Shown here one piece after another: positions 54,701 to 62,631 of a stretch of DNA of 64,000 nt (the stretch's first letter is position 1; each line of letters starts with the position of its first letter). The stretch lies in NCBI RefSeq assembly GCF_036226405.1, contig NZ_CP108464.1, forward strand, positions 5,332,001-5,396,000, in the 5' to 3' direction. The notes below the pieces were generated by a model. The model was not told the DNA's origin. It worked only from the letters and a program-made list of their open reading frames with translations, and searched no databases. This DNA is from Streptomyces sp. NBC_01260 (GTDB lineage Bacteria > Actinomycetota > Actinomycetes > Streptomycetales > Streptomycetaceae). The position numbers and the translations under genes were made by a program.

Positions 54701-56509
54701 GGCGACCCTGATGCCGATGTTGTGCAGGTGCCTGGACATCTCGGGACGCTCGGAGATCGACGGGTGCACGTAGACCATGTCGTCCCGAAGGGCGTCGGCG
54801 GAAGTGCGGTGGAAGATCTCACCGGCGACGGGCGCGACCATCCCATGGTTCTCGGTCAGGACGATCCTCGCCCGGCGGGCCGCGGCAGTGATCTCCGAAT
54901 CGTCGCGCCGCCGTTCGGCCTGATCCTTCAGCACCATGAGGGACAAGATCTCGATGGCATGGGTCGAGGCCTCCGCGGAGCCGTCGGAGACGAGAGCCTC
55001 GAGCCAGTCCTTGACGCTCTCGGGAGTCTTCCCGGCCTGATCCAGGATGTGGTTCATCTTGCCGCGTCGGAGAGCGGTGTCGGACGCGTCGACGGACGCG
55101 TGCAGCCAGCCTGCGGGGCGGCCGCTGTACTCGGCCCAGATCCGGACCCATTCCTTGTCGAGGTTGGGCGGCGTGATGAAAAGCTCGCGAGGCCGCTGGA
55201 GCACGCCGTTCTGGTCGGGCAGGGAGGGGCTTTCGGCGGCGTACTCCCAGACGCGGCGCAGGAAATAGTCGTCGGCCCAGTTGAGCCTCTCCTTGGTGCG
55301 TCCCGGGAGCAGAGGGAGGTAGGCGGCGGGGTCCTCGTCGGGCACGAGCGAGGGCAGGGTGTCGACCACCAACCGCGCGGCGACCTCAAGGAGTTCACGG
55401 TTGAAGGGGCTGCCGTCGAGAAGGTGCTGACGGTCCTCGTTCGTCTTCCATGGCGCGTTGAGGATGCCGGTCAACGACAACTCGTACTTGGTGGGGAAGA
55501 ACGCCCAGAAGGAGCCCTTGCCGCCAGGCGCGGTGTACAAGCCGTTGCGAACGGTGTACTCGGGCATCGCCCAGGAGACCTCCAGCACGGGCCGGCCGTG
55601 AAGTTCGCCCGCGCTCTTCTCGGCCTCGCCGGTGGGGGAGTAGGAGGCCGAGAACACCTTCCACTGTTCCGTCGACTGCTTGGCGCCGCTTGCCACCTCC
55701 TTGAGCGTCCGGTAGTTGCCCTTGTGCTCGATCGAGATCTCCCGGCGGACCTGCGGCATCGAGCGAAGGTCGTGCAGGAACAGTTCGCCGACATGAGGGG
55801 AGAACAACTGGAAGTGGGCGGGGAAGGCGTCGGTCTCGCGTCCGTTGCGGCTCTTGTAGCCGACGATGTCGCGGGCGAGGCGTCCAGCGGCGCCGTCCAT
55901 CAGAGGCAGGCGGACGACGGTGGTGGCCCACTTCAGCAACTTGTCCAGGTTGTCGTCATCGGCGCGTTCCTGCTCGACGTCGAGGGGGCGAGCCATGCGG
56001 AGCACCGGGGTGGGCATGTCGGGATCAACCTGCTGGCCGAGAGCCTGCGCGATCTCGGCAGCGGACCACTCCTTGTCGAAGCCGAAACCGAAAGCGCCGT
56101 TCCCGCTGAAGAACTGAGGCGAGTCGCTCACAGAGAGCACGGACTTGACGCCGACACCGAACCGGCCGATCTGCCCGCCGCGCTTACGGGACACACCCAT
56201 CCGTAGGATCGTCTCGGCACCCTCCGGCGTGACAGGGCTGCCCACGTTCGCGCAGTAGAGGTGCTCGTCGGTGAGGACCACGTGCAGCTTGCCGCCGGGT
56301 GCGGCCGCGATCTCGTCCGCCGCGTTCTGCACGAGCTCGTACAACTGGCGCTCGCCGTACCCGCCTTGAGTGATGCGACGCTCGCCGTTGGCGTGCTCCT
56401 GTATCAGTCCCGGATCGACCTGATAGGTCTTCAGGACGGTGGCGGACTGCCGGATCACGGTCTCGATCACGGGCGGGAGCGAGGAGTCGGCGAGCTGCCG
56501 GACGGTCAT
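51710..56509 (-). CDS. sacsin-type GHKL ATPase fused to SF2 helicase
   Basis: 1599-aa protein with two engines. Residues about 20-200 are a sacsin-like GHKL ATPase: GGYGERQLYELVQNAADEI (N-box), YCANVGSPVT (G1-like), GRFGVGVKSVLSVSD (G2). A long middle region (about 200-1180) is mostly alpha-helical and unassigned. Residues about 1220-1590 form a DEAD/H-box helicase: Walker A SLPTGAGKTRVT (about 1230), VIVDEAHTAMSG (about 1333), LTATPYKNN, and QMIGRGLRGP (about 1553). Such fusions are known from defence islands. It precedes the UvrD, DrmA and DrmB genes and overlaps the UvrD gene by four bases. The GHKL part may switch conformation on sensing phage DNA. Confidence 0.85.
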   Translation of the reverse strand: MTVRQLADSSLPPVIETVIRQSATVLKTYQVDPGLIQEHANGERRITQGGYGERQLYELVQNAADEIAAAPGGKLHVVLTDEHLYCANVGSPVTPEGAETILRMGVSRKRGGQIGRFGVGVKSVLSVSDSPQFFSGNGAFGFGFDKEWSAAEIAQALGQQVDPDMPTPVLRMARPLDVEQERADDDNLDKLLKWATTVVRLPLMDGAAGRLARDIVGYKSRNGRETDAFPAHFQLFSPHVGELFLHDLRSMPQVRREISIEHKGNYRTLKEVASGAKQSTEQWKVFSASYSPTGEAEKSAGELHGRPVLEVSWAMPEYTVRNGLYTAPGGKGSFWAFFPTKYELSLTGILNAPWKTNEDRQHLLDGSPFNRELLEVAARLVVDTLPSLVPDEDPAAYLPLLPGRTKERLNWADDYFLRRVWEYAAESPSLPDQNGVLQRPRELFITPPNLDKEWVRIWAEYSGRPAGWLHASVDASDTALRRGKMNHILDQAGKTPESVKDWLEALVSDGSAEASTHAIEILSLMVLKDQAERRRDDSEITAAARRARIVLTENHGMVAPVAGEIFHRTSADALRDDMVYVHPSISERPEMSRHLHNIGIRVADAQGRFEGVLDQGFANYDTDSWSNFWVLLRSAGGSAQTERIRAKVPKTLETLRVRTLDGRYRPMRDCLLPGPVVPADGSRDKSVTVDMGFHDSDRPVFRDLGLFDRPTGGHRPQGEAWFEEYRQVVHEQHLRGLPSTSPRPNISRLAVEGAATLGPLHLLPALSDEGRAAFVAALPPSDISQHWQMRYGTNGNTRKSVMSPLRWMISKHGLVRTSMGLTRVSEAVGPQLKTFHSVLPVAEVSDEAARRLGMPTTTDEVPARRWGKLLDLLLQSEDDAFIGHAYALLHRVEFEFPEDVLTRCRVGNSWEGRPDNEIAVATSTPEFNELVREGLPALLVSDKADAASAKAMIEDWGMLKVSDVISREIDALKIGRASSLLEEFPTVKTRLGQAVSNYRIQRCSELAHVMRTPMGSKRKALTFAKKGQTLYVLDSLDRLQVLRAADEEFKWGFGIAGCSQALALQEKQEHNHALLERLRAVREAESVIDKIALLIGEEALRGGLPPGLMESEIHEHGSEPSPRRVAEMAFNAHGEAILRVHSHDLTLNFPTRAPTSFSGGQKALLFVTDLGFPDSFAGAQVPSLDARLEVEGPTEFPALHPYQEDLTQALLGLLENPMPQRGMLSLPTGAGKTRVTAEGVIRWIRDRKDLPGPVLWIAQTEELCEQAVQSWSFVWSKVGPEHPLVISRLWASNEATPVDGRPHLVVATDAKLDRCLTDEKYTWLRESASLVIVDEAHTAMSGRYTRLLEQLGLTHHRTGRHLVGLTATPYKNNAELTRLLVQRFGNRLDTGVFDGDLSVAIKSLQHIGVLAQVKHRELQGAAISLTADERAQSETFATLPKGAEQRLAEDHDRSQRIVDEIAAMPSDWPVLVFATSVAHAKLLAAKLGDRDIKAAAIDSSTPTNERRKRISDFRKGRTQVLTNYGVLTQGFDAPATRAVVVARPTYSPNVYQQMIGRGLRGPKNGGKESCLILNVRDNITNYGEELAFTEFEYLWDEAQ

Positions 56510-56630
56510 GAGGCACCTGTCTCGAAGGAGAGAACGAACCGAGGATGCGCGGGGGGAGCGGGGTGCCGGCGTGCACAGGCCGGCACCCCGTGGAACAACG
56601 CTGCGCTGCTGAGTGGAGGGCGGCGGGGGC

Positions 56631-57008
56631 TCAGCTGTCGGTGGTCGTGACCGTGGTGACGGTGGTGACGGTCACGGTCGTCGTCACGATCGTCACCGTC
56701 CGCCCGTTCGTGCGGACCCGACGGGTGCTGCGGGTGACCTGGTAGGTGCGAGGGCGACCGGCGCGCCGAGGGGTGGTGGGGCGCCGGGTGACCCGAGAGG
56801 CGCGGCGCACGGGAGGGTCGGAGGGGGTGGCGACCGATTCCGTGCGCGCGGTGGTGTGCGAGAGGCGGGCGAGGCGCCGCCGCTCCGTAGCCAGGACCTG
56901 GGGGTGGATGCCGTGACACGTCAGGAGCTCGGCCTGAAGCTCCGGGTCGTCCAATTCGTCGTACTTCCGGATGAACCAGGACATCCAGGCATCGTCGTCA
57001 TCGATCAT
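56631..57008 (-). CDS. small hypothetical protein with Thr/Val repeat tail
   Basis: 125-aa protein, first gene of the leftward defence operon, 121 bases before the sacsin-helicase start. The N-terminal 45 residues are acidic and helical (DAWMSWFIRKYDELDDPELQAELLTCHG). The middle is strongly basic with Arg/Pro/Ser (RASRVTRRPTTPRRAGRPRTYQVTRSTRR), then a tail of repeated TVT/VTT units (VTIVTTTVTVTTVTTVTTT). The basic middle may bind nucleic acid. No family recognised; nothing proves it is part of the system beyond its position. Confidence 0.55.
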   Translation of the reverse strand: MIDDDDAWMSWFIRKYDELDDPELQAELLTCHGIHPQVLATERRRLARLSHTTARTESVATPSDPPVRRASRVTRRPTTPRRAGRPRTYQVTRSTRRVRTNGRTVTIVTTTVTVTTVTTVTTTDS

Positions 57009-57176
57009 GTGGGGTTCCCCTCCCTATGGGTGCGCCAACGAGTGCTCTCGATCGGTTGGTGCACGTAAAGACCGCTTTGTGATCGAACATGAGGGCAGAG
57101 CTCTCCCGCCTTCAGGAGGCGCATCCCTCAACGGCCTTGGCCGGGTGGGGAGTTGCCAGAATGAACATAGCACGCG

Positions 57177-57196
57177 CTGATCGGCCAGCCGATCAG
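57177..57196. promoter_or_regulatory. 20-bp perfect palindrome between defence operons
   Basis: 9-bp arms CTGATCGGC and GCCGATCAG separated by two bases. It lies just downstream, on the minus strand, of the A/T-rich putative promoter for the leftward operon. Confidence 0.6.
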
Positions 57197-57244
57197 AAGA
57201 AGGAAGAATAAAAACAACCCCTGCTGGCGCTCGAGCGAACGGTG

Positions 57245-57267
57245 TTCGTCAAATGACATTTGACGAA
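57245..57267. promoter_or_regulatory. 23-bp perfect palindrome, candidate HTH operator
   Basis: 11-bp arms TTCGTCAAATG and CATTTGACGAA around a single central base. It lies 64 bases before the HTH-GHKL gene. Its right arm includes TTGACG, a -35-like hexamer. An operator for the adjacent XRE-domain protein is the simplest reading. Confidence 0.65.
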
Positions 57268-57330
57268 GCGCTGACGTCAACTGCGGTGCTACCGTGTGTC
57301 CCCGCTCGGCATGAAGAGGGAGTGGGGTCA

Positions 57331-59412
57331 ATGGAGGACAGCGAGGACTTCGGCGTGTGGCTCGGGCGGCAGCTCCGTCGCAAGGGTCTGTCGCAGCAGG
57401 GACTCGGCCAGCAGTTGGGTCTGACGCGTGCGGCCGTATCGGCGTGGGTGACTGGCAGAGCCCGGCCGCGGGCCGAGGTGATGGCCAGGATCGCCGAGAT
57501 CCTGGAGACGGATGTCGCCACTCTGATCACCAGGGACGCCGATGCCGGGTCGGACCGGCCGACCACTTGGTACCACCGGATCGCTCACCACGACGGCGGT
57601 CGGGAGTACGGGAACGCCGCGGCCTTCGCCTTCGACGCCAACCTGTCCGTGCTGGCTCGGGAAGTCACGCAGAACGCGCTGGACGAACGGCTCGACCCGC
57701 GTCGCCCGGTGCGCGTGCGTTTCACCCTGCACGAGCTGACCGGTGAGCACCTGCACTCCTTCCTCTCCGCTCTGAAGTGGGACGAGCTGGAACCCCACTA
57801 CGCGGCGGCGGCGCAGTCCGGGCAGAAGGCGGGCCGGGTTCTGGCCGAGGGCCTTCGGGCGCTGCGTGAGGACGCGTCTCTACTGCTTCTCCGGATCGAC
57901 GACTACAACGCCTCGGGCCTGACCGGGCCCGAGTACGGGGACGGCCGGTACGCCGCCGTGGTCCGCCGCCAGCTGGACAGTCACAAGAGCAACGAGCGTG
58001 CGGGCGGCTCGTACGGGTTGGGAAAGGCCACGCTGTGGGCGGCCAGCCGGCTCGGCCTGGTACTGATCAACAGCACTTTGTCCGAGGCGCATGAAGGGCG
58101 CACGGCACGTCGAGTGGTCGGGCGGCTCGACCTTCCCTGGCGTGAGGTCGAGGGTGTCGCCTACGCCGGGCCCGCGTGGCTCGGCGAGCCGGACACCGAG
58201 AAGGCGCACGAGGGGGTCTCCCGCTCGTGGTGGGCCGACGAACGTGTGGTCGCAGACCTGCGACTCGACCGGGAAAGCGACGATCCGGGGACCTCCTTCC
58301 TCGTTGTCGGCGCTCACGACGCGGCCGGTGGCAGTGACACGTTGGAGGACCTGCACACGGCCCTTGGGCGGGCACTCTCCGACAACTTCTGGGCCGCCAT
58401 GACCTCAGGTCGGTCGACACCGCCCCTGCTCGAAGCGTCGGTACGTGCCTTTCGCAACGGCGAAGCGGCCGTCGCGGAACGACGGGTCGATCCGCTCGAC
58501 CGGCACCCAGCACTCGTACACGCGCTGCGCGCGTACATCGACGGCGAGACGGTTGACGAACTCACGGCCGCCGGGCAGGTCGCTGCCACGGAGGTCGCAC
58601 TCGCCGTCCCTCCGTTGCGAACGGCGGGACGAAGGGGCGTGGGAGGCAGCCACCGTGCCGTACTTCTGGTTACTCAGGCTGCCGACCGGGACGAACAGCA
58701 CAGCCGCATCGTATGTATGCGAGGCAACCGGATGACCGTCACGGCGCGCCCTCCTCGCAACCTGGGGGTCGGGGTGGATCCGTTCCAAGCCGTTCTGCTC
58801 GCCGGATACGCCACGGGTGACGACGGTTCGGCGACGCATGCCGCGGAAGAATTCCTGCGGGCCGCCGAGCCGCCGGAGCACGACAGGTGGGGAGTGACCG
58901 AGGAACTCACGGCGGCCTATGCCAACGCTCCACGCCGTCTGTCCGAGTTCAACACGGCCATGGACACGGCGCTGAGGGGCGTGATCGGTCGGCGAATCGT
59001 CGGCCAGGGTTCGGTCGGCCACGAGGTGCTCCGGAAGTTGCTACGTCTCGACCTGCCGGCGACGACAAACGGTCGTCGGCGGCATCCGCTCGTGGACCGG
59101 GTGGTCGGAAGGGTGGACGCTGCCGGGGCCTGGACCGTGGACGTGACACTGGACGTTCCACAACGAGATGTCGGCTGGCAACTGTTGCCCGTGGTCAAGT
59201 TCGACGTGCGATCGGGTGGGCGACCCTCGCTCGAGTGGGCGGAGTTGTCCCCGAAGGAGAATTGTCAGGTCGTCGAGGGCAGGCTGCTTATCGATCCGGA
59301 TGTGCGCTCCGCACGCTTCGGTGGGGTCACCGCCGTGGGCAGCCATCCGGTGGCCGCGGCCATGGCCGGCGTGATCGTGGACATCCAGCAGGTGGGGGAG
59401 GCCTCGGCGTGA
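57331..59412 (+). CDS. HTH–GHKL (MORC/MutL-like) ATPase fusion
   Basis: 693-aa protein. Residues about 8-60 are an XRE helix-turn-helix (WLGRQLRRKGLSQQGLGQQLGLTRAAVSAWVTGRARPRAEVMARIAEIL). From about 100 on is a GHKL ATPase: N-box REVTQNALDERLD (about 110), G1 LLRIDDYNASGLTG (about 188), G2 GGSYGLGKATLWAAS (about 225). Related MORC-like ATPases are known next to cytosine methylases and Vsr nucleases in bacteria, as here. The C-terminal 250 residues are unassigned. ATG 57331 has GGGAG 8 bases upstream; a longer frame to 57253 would start inside the 23-bp palindrome. Its stop overlaps the next start. Confidence 0.82.
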   Translation: MEDSEDFGVWLGRQLRRKGLSQQGLGQQLGLTRAAVSAWVTGRARPRAEVMARIAEILETDVATLITRDADAGSDRPTTWYHRIAHHDGGREYGNAAAFAFDANLSVLAREVTQNALDERLDPRRPVRVRFTLHELTGEHLHSFLSALKWDELEPHYAAAAQSGQKAGRVLAEGLRALREDASLLLLRIDDYNASGLTGPEYGDGRYAAVVRRQLDSHKSNERAGGSYGLGKATLWAASRLGLVLINSTLSEAHEGRTARRVVGRLDLPWREVEGVAYAGPAWLGEPDTEKAHEGVSRSWWADERVVADLRLDRESDDPGTSFLVVGAHDAAGGSDTLEDLHTALGRALSDNFWAAMTSGRSTPPLLEASVRAFRNGEAAVAERRVDPLDRHPALVHALRAYIDGETVDELTAAGQVAATEVALAVPPLRTAGRRGVGGSHRAVLLVTQAADRDEQHSRIVCMRGNRMTVTARPPRNLGVGVDPFQAVLLAGYATGDDGSATHAAEEFLRAAEPPEHDRWGVTEELTAAYANAPRRLSEFNTAMDTALRGVIGRRIVGQGSVGHEVLRKLLRLDLPATTNGRRRHPLVDRVVGRVDAAGAWTVDVTLDVPQRDVGWQLLPVVKFDVRSGGRPSLEWAELSPKENCQVVEGRLLIDPDVRSARFGGVTAVGSHPVAAAMAGVIVDIQQVGEASA

Positions 59413-60386
59413 GCACTGTGTACGCGTACCCGACCTTGGTGGGGAAGATCGAGGCCACTGTCCGAGGCGCGAGCATAGACGGGAAGCCCCTGCAGCTTTC
59501 GCTGATCTCACAACGCGATCAGGTCGTCGCCCTCCATCAGGTAGAGCGGGACGACTGGATCGAAGGTGTACTCGACCTCGAAGTGTCCCTACCTGTCGAC
59601 GAGTTGGCCGATGGCCCGTGGTCCGGGGTCAGCTGCGTCGCGGTACTGACCGAGGGAGCCACGAACACCCGTGTGGTGACTCGTCTGGAACGGCGCCGGG
59701 ACGACACGCGATGGCGGGGCGAGGTCCGGGTACGTCGTTCCACCCACGCCACGCGCGCACTGCTCGACGTGAGTGTCGTCGGTAGCCACGGTGGCGTCGA
59801 CGGGCGCATCCTCGGAAAGACGGACGCCCCGTGGGTGGTGGACCTGCTGGCCCGTACACCGGCTAGGCAACGAGACCTGGAGATTGTGGAGGAGGACTTC
59901 CGGGATGGTCCGCAGCAGTGGTTGCGCCCGTTCGCGGACGCGCCCTGGATAGTCGACACATCGGGGGATCTGCCGACCATCCTGCTCAATGCCTCCTTCG
60001 AGGGGCTCTCCACGCTGCTGTCCGGTGCGCGCAGCCCGTTGGAGAAGGCGACGGCGGGACTCGTGGCCGCCCAGGTCGCGGGAGAGGCGTGGGCGACCAT
60101 GTTCCAGTCCGCTCTGGGCAATCTCGAATTCGACGAGGACGGCACCCCTCATCTTCCGGCCGGTTGGCGGGGCGCGGTGCTGCGCTCCATGCTGCCGGAG
60201 GTGTTTCCTCGACTGCCGCTTCCCGACGCGTTGCGAGAGGCCCTCGACCGTCGGGTGGACGGTCGAGGATGGGCGGAGGTCCAGTCGCGGATCGAGTTCG
60301 CAGCCGGAAGGCGCAGTCAGTTGCCGAGGAACCTCCTGGCCACCATCCGTGCCGTTTCCCGTTCCCAGGAAGGTACGCGCCGATGA
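59409..60386 (+). CDS. unknown protein in the GHKL operon
   Basis: 325-aa soluble protein starting at GTG 59409, overlapping the GHKL stop by four bases. The N-terminal half is beta-rich with a charged WIEGVLDLEVSLPVDEL segment; the C-terminal half is helical (ILLNASFEGLSTLL and SPLEKATAGLVAAQVAGEAWATMFQSAL). No nuclease or helicase motif is visible. Strict coupling to the GHKL gene and the following gene suggests a structural or adaptor role in the same complex. Confidence 0.7.
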   Translation: MSTVYAYPTLVGKIEATVRGASIDGKPLQLSLISQRDQVVALHQVERDDWIEGVLDLEVSLPVDELADGPWSGVSCVAVLTEGATNTRVVTRLERRRDDTRWRGEVRVRRSTHATRALLDVSVVGSHGGVDGRILGKTDAPWVVDLLARTPARQRDLEIVEEDFRDGPQQWLRPFADAPWIVDTSGDLPTILLNASFEGLSTLLSGARSPLEKATAGLVAAQVAGEAWATMFQSALGNLEFDEDGTPHLPAGWRGAVLRSMLPEVFPRLPLPDALREALDRRVDGRGWAEVQSRIEFAAGRRSQLPRNLLATIRAVSRSQEGTRR

Positions 60387-61288
60387 ACCGCACGCACACG
60401 GAGATCCCCGCCCGTCTTGCTCTCCTTTCCGGGGATCGTGCCACAGGCTTCCTCACCCACGGGGTGCGTGCCGGCCAGGAAACGCTTCCTCACGTGGCGG
60501 TCCTCCGTGCGAGCAAGCCGATCCAGGACGATTCCGTCCGATGGAACGTCGACCCGGTACGTGAGATCGTTGAAGAGGCGATACACAGGTTCGACGGGGC
60601 CAGGACCGACGCCGACGCCTGGCTGGCGCCGCGGCTGCACGCGACCCTGCGCCTGACACGCGCGGAGGCGGCAGATGCCGGGCTCTGGAATTTCCTCGCC
60701 CTGGCTGTGGCACCCGACTTCGTCCTGTGGCGACACCTGCCGCTCGTCATGGCGGACGAGGGTGCTCCCAGGAAGATCAATGGCGCCAGGTTCGTCGGCC
60801 CGCACCATAGTCAGGCCTTCGCCCGACTATGGTGGTCGGCCGAGATGTTCCGTGACGGGCCCGACTACGCGCCCGCGGAGATCGCTTGCACCAACCAGGA
60901 CATGATCAATACGGCCCTCCGGCTCGCGGCCATCGATCACAAGCCCACCGCTCTGGCCCTGGTATCGGTTCTCAAGGGACTCGCCGCCGACGGAGCCGCG
61001 CGCCTCGGGGATCGGGTCAACGCCCTGTGCACGGCGGTCAACGTGGCCGGGAGCACACTCATGTACGAGGTGATTGCACCCGACGATCCACCTCGCCACG
61101 ACGCGCTCACCGAGTGGGTCGCGGATGCGGGGTCGGCGCCCGCCGTGCCATGGGAGAGGCTCCCCGAAGGCCCGGACGACGGCACCGCCCGGCGCTCCTC
61201 CCTCGAGCTCCTTTCGCGCATGTTCGAACAGTTCGCCGCAGAGGCACCGTTGCGTGACAGGACTCGCTCCGGGGCTGCACAGGACTGA
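60383..61288 (+). CDS. DUF6339-like protein in the GHKL operon
   Basis: 301-aa protein resembling DUF6339 (LWNFLALAVAPDFVLWRHLPLV and the following INGARFVGPHHSQAFARLWWSAEMFRDGPDY). The family accompanies Dcm/Vsr and GHKL genes in actinobacterial islands; its function is unknown. The middle is helical with two histidines (GPHHSQAF) and several conserved tryptophans. Starts at ATG 60383, overlapping the previous stop (ATGA). A 10-bp terminator lies just after the stop. Confidence 0.65.
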   Translation: MNRTHTEIPARLALLSGDRATGFLTHGVRAGQETLPHVAVLRASKPIQDDSVRWNVDPVREIVEEAIHRFDGARTDADAWLAPRLHATLRLTRAEAADAGLWNFLALAVAPDFVLWRHLPLVMADEGAPRKINGARFVGPHHSQAFARLWWSAEMFRDGPDYAPAEIACTNQDMINTALRLAAIDHKPTALALVSVLKGLAADGAARLGDRVNALCTAVNVAGSTLMYEVIAPDDPPRHDALTEWVADAGSAPAVPWERLPEGPDDGTARRSSLELLSRMFEQFAAEAPLRDRTRSGAAQD

Positions 61289-61301
61289 AGTCCAGGTGAG
61301 T

Positions 61302-61325
61302 CCGGTCGGGGCAGGCCCCGACCGG
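61302..61325. terminator. bidirectional terminator between the GHKL operon and dcm
   Basis: Perfect 10-bp arms (61302-61311 and 61316-61325) and CAGG loop in a 38-base convergent gap. Confidence 0.75.
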
Positions 61326-61326
61326 T

Positions 61327-62565
61327 TCACGCGTTCCCGGGGCGGACCTCATCCGCTTGAGTATCGGGGCTCTTCGGTTCCCATGACACCAGTTTTTCGA
61401 TCAACTCCTCTTCCGGCGGGCCGAGTTGCAGCGCACTGCTGAGGATGTGCAGAGAGAGAAGCGGTGGAATGGCGTTCCCGATCTGTTGGGCCACATCGGT
61501 GGACCGCCAGGGGTACTGCCTCGGGAACGACTGGAGCAGACCGCCCTCCTCGAACGTGAGCCGCTCCAGCTCCTCACCGACGTCCTTGTTGCCGGACTCG
61601 GTCTCCTTGAGAAGGAAGACCTTGTTACGCCGAAACTTGCCGGTGACTGTTGCTGCGGGCTGGTCGGAAGTGCGGCGGCCCCGGTTCTTGGGGTCACCAC
61701 CGGATCCGTAATTGGAAACCACTTCGAAGTCGCGGGGACGACCAGTAAGTACGTCCTGCATGGCCACCCAGGGCGCGATGTCCGTTTTTGGTGTGGGGAA
61801 CAGGGACCCGTCTTGCTCGGGCCCGGTGTCCTGGCGCGTCTGTTTCGGTAGGCGCTTGATTCCCTTGCGGTATCGCTGATGCGTCGCGCGAGGGAACTGC
61901 ACCTCGCGTTTCACGTTGTTCGGATCCGACTGGGCGATCAGTACGGCACGCCGACGCGTCTGCGGGACGCCGAAGTCCTCCGAGTACAGAACGTGGGCGT
62001 CGGCGGCGTATCCGGTTTGCCTGAGGAGCTCGGCGTAGTGCTTCCACACCGGCAGCACGGTGGGTACCTGCTCCAGGACAACCACGTCATAGGGCTTTCC
62101 GCGGCTGAGCTTGGCCTCCATGATCCAGCGCAGTGGTTGGAGGACGAGCCCCGTGCGCTCGTCGGACATGGTGTCGGTCTCGGCCTTGGCCTCTTTCCAA
62201 GCCGCCTCGAAGGACGGGAAGTCCTCATGGCCGACCAAGCTCGTGGCCAGGCGTTTCACGTCATCCAGGGCTTTGTGGCCCTTTCGGCTGCCGGCTACGG
62301 AGAAGGACTGGCAGGGTGGACCGCCGGTGAGGACGTTTGCGTCCCGCACCTGCGGATCGCACGCACTCAGTACGGCAACGTCCTTCTCCACCGTGGTCAG
62401 AAGGCCGGCCGCTTCGCGCGTCGCGCGGGTTGCGTCGTCCCATTCGACCCCAATGCTCTCCACTCCCATGACAGTGGCTGCGATATCGAGGCCACCGGGA
62501 CCTGCGAACAAGTCCACGATGCGGAAATGCGCAGGTTGAAGGGGTGAATGAGGTGCGTGGGTCAT
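61327..62565 (-). CDS. DNA (cytosine-5)-methyltransferase
   Basis: 412-aa C5-methylase with intact motifs: I DLFAGPGGLD (residues 18-27), IV GGPPCQSFS with catalytic Cys85, VI VVLEQVPTV (Glu in the position of ENV), VIII QTRRRAVLI, a long target-recognition region, and X QIGNAIPP. It would mark host DNA at a specific site. The convergent arrangement with the GHKL operon and the upstream vsr are typical of cytosine-methylation modules in defence islands. Motif VI having EQV in place of ENV is a variation seen in some members. It is 66 bases downstream of the second methylase homologue. Confidence 0.92.
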   Translation of the reverse strand: MTHAPHSPLQPAHFRIVDLFAGPGGLDIAATVMGVESIGVEWDDATRATREAAGLLTTVEKDVAVLSACDPQVRDANVLTGGPPCQSFSVAGSRKGHKALDDVKRLATSLVGHEDFPSFEAAWKEAKAETDTMSDERTGLVLQPLRWIMEAKLSRGKPYDVVVLEQVPTVLPVWKHYAELLRQTGYAADAHVLYSEDFGVPQTRRRAVLIAQSDPNNVKREVQFPRATHQRYRKGIKRLPKQTRQDTGPEQDGSLFPTPKTDIAPWVAMQDVLTGRPRDFEVVSNYGSGGDPKNRGRRTSDQPAATVTGKFRRNKVFLLKETESGNKDVGEELERLTFEEGGLLQSFPRQYPWRSTDVAQQIGNAIPPLLSLHILSSALQLGPPEEELIEKLVSWEPKSPDTQADEVRPGNA

Positions 62566-62631
62566 GGGATTGAAGTGTAGCCGGCGTTCAGCACCTGCAT
62601 TCCCGCATGTTGGAGAGCACTCCGCGCGTGA

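Larger units (their letters stand above)
57009..57330. promoter_or_regulatory. divergent promoter region of the two defence operons
   Basis: 322 bases between the leftward small-protein gene and the rightward HTH-ATPase gene. It contains two perfect palindromes (57177-57196 and 57245-57267) and the most A/T-rich patch in the island (57197-57216). On the minus strand TATTCT (57210-57205) could be a -10 for the leftward operon. Confidence 0.6.
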
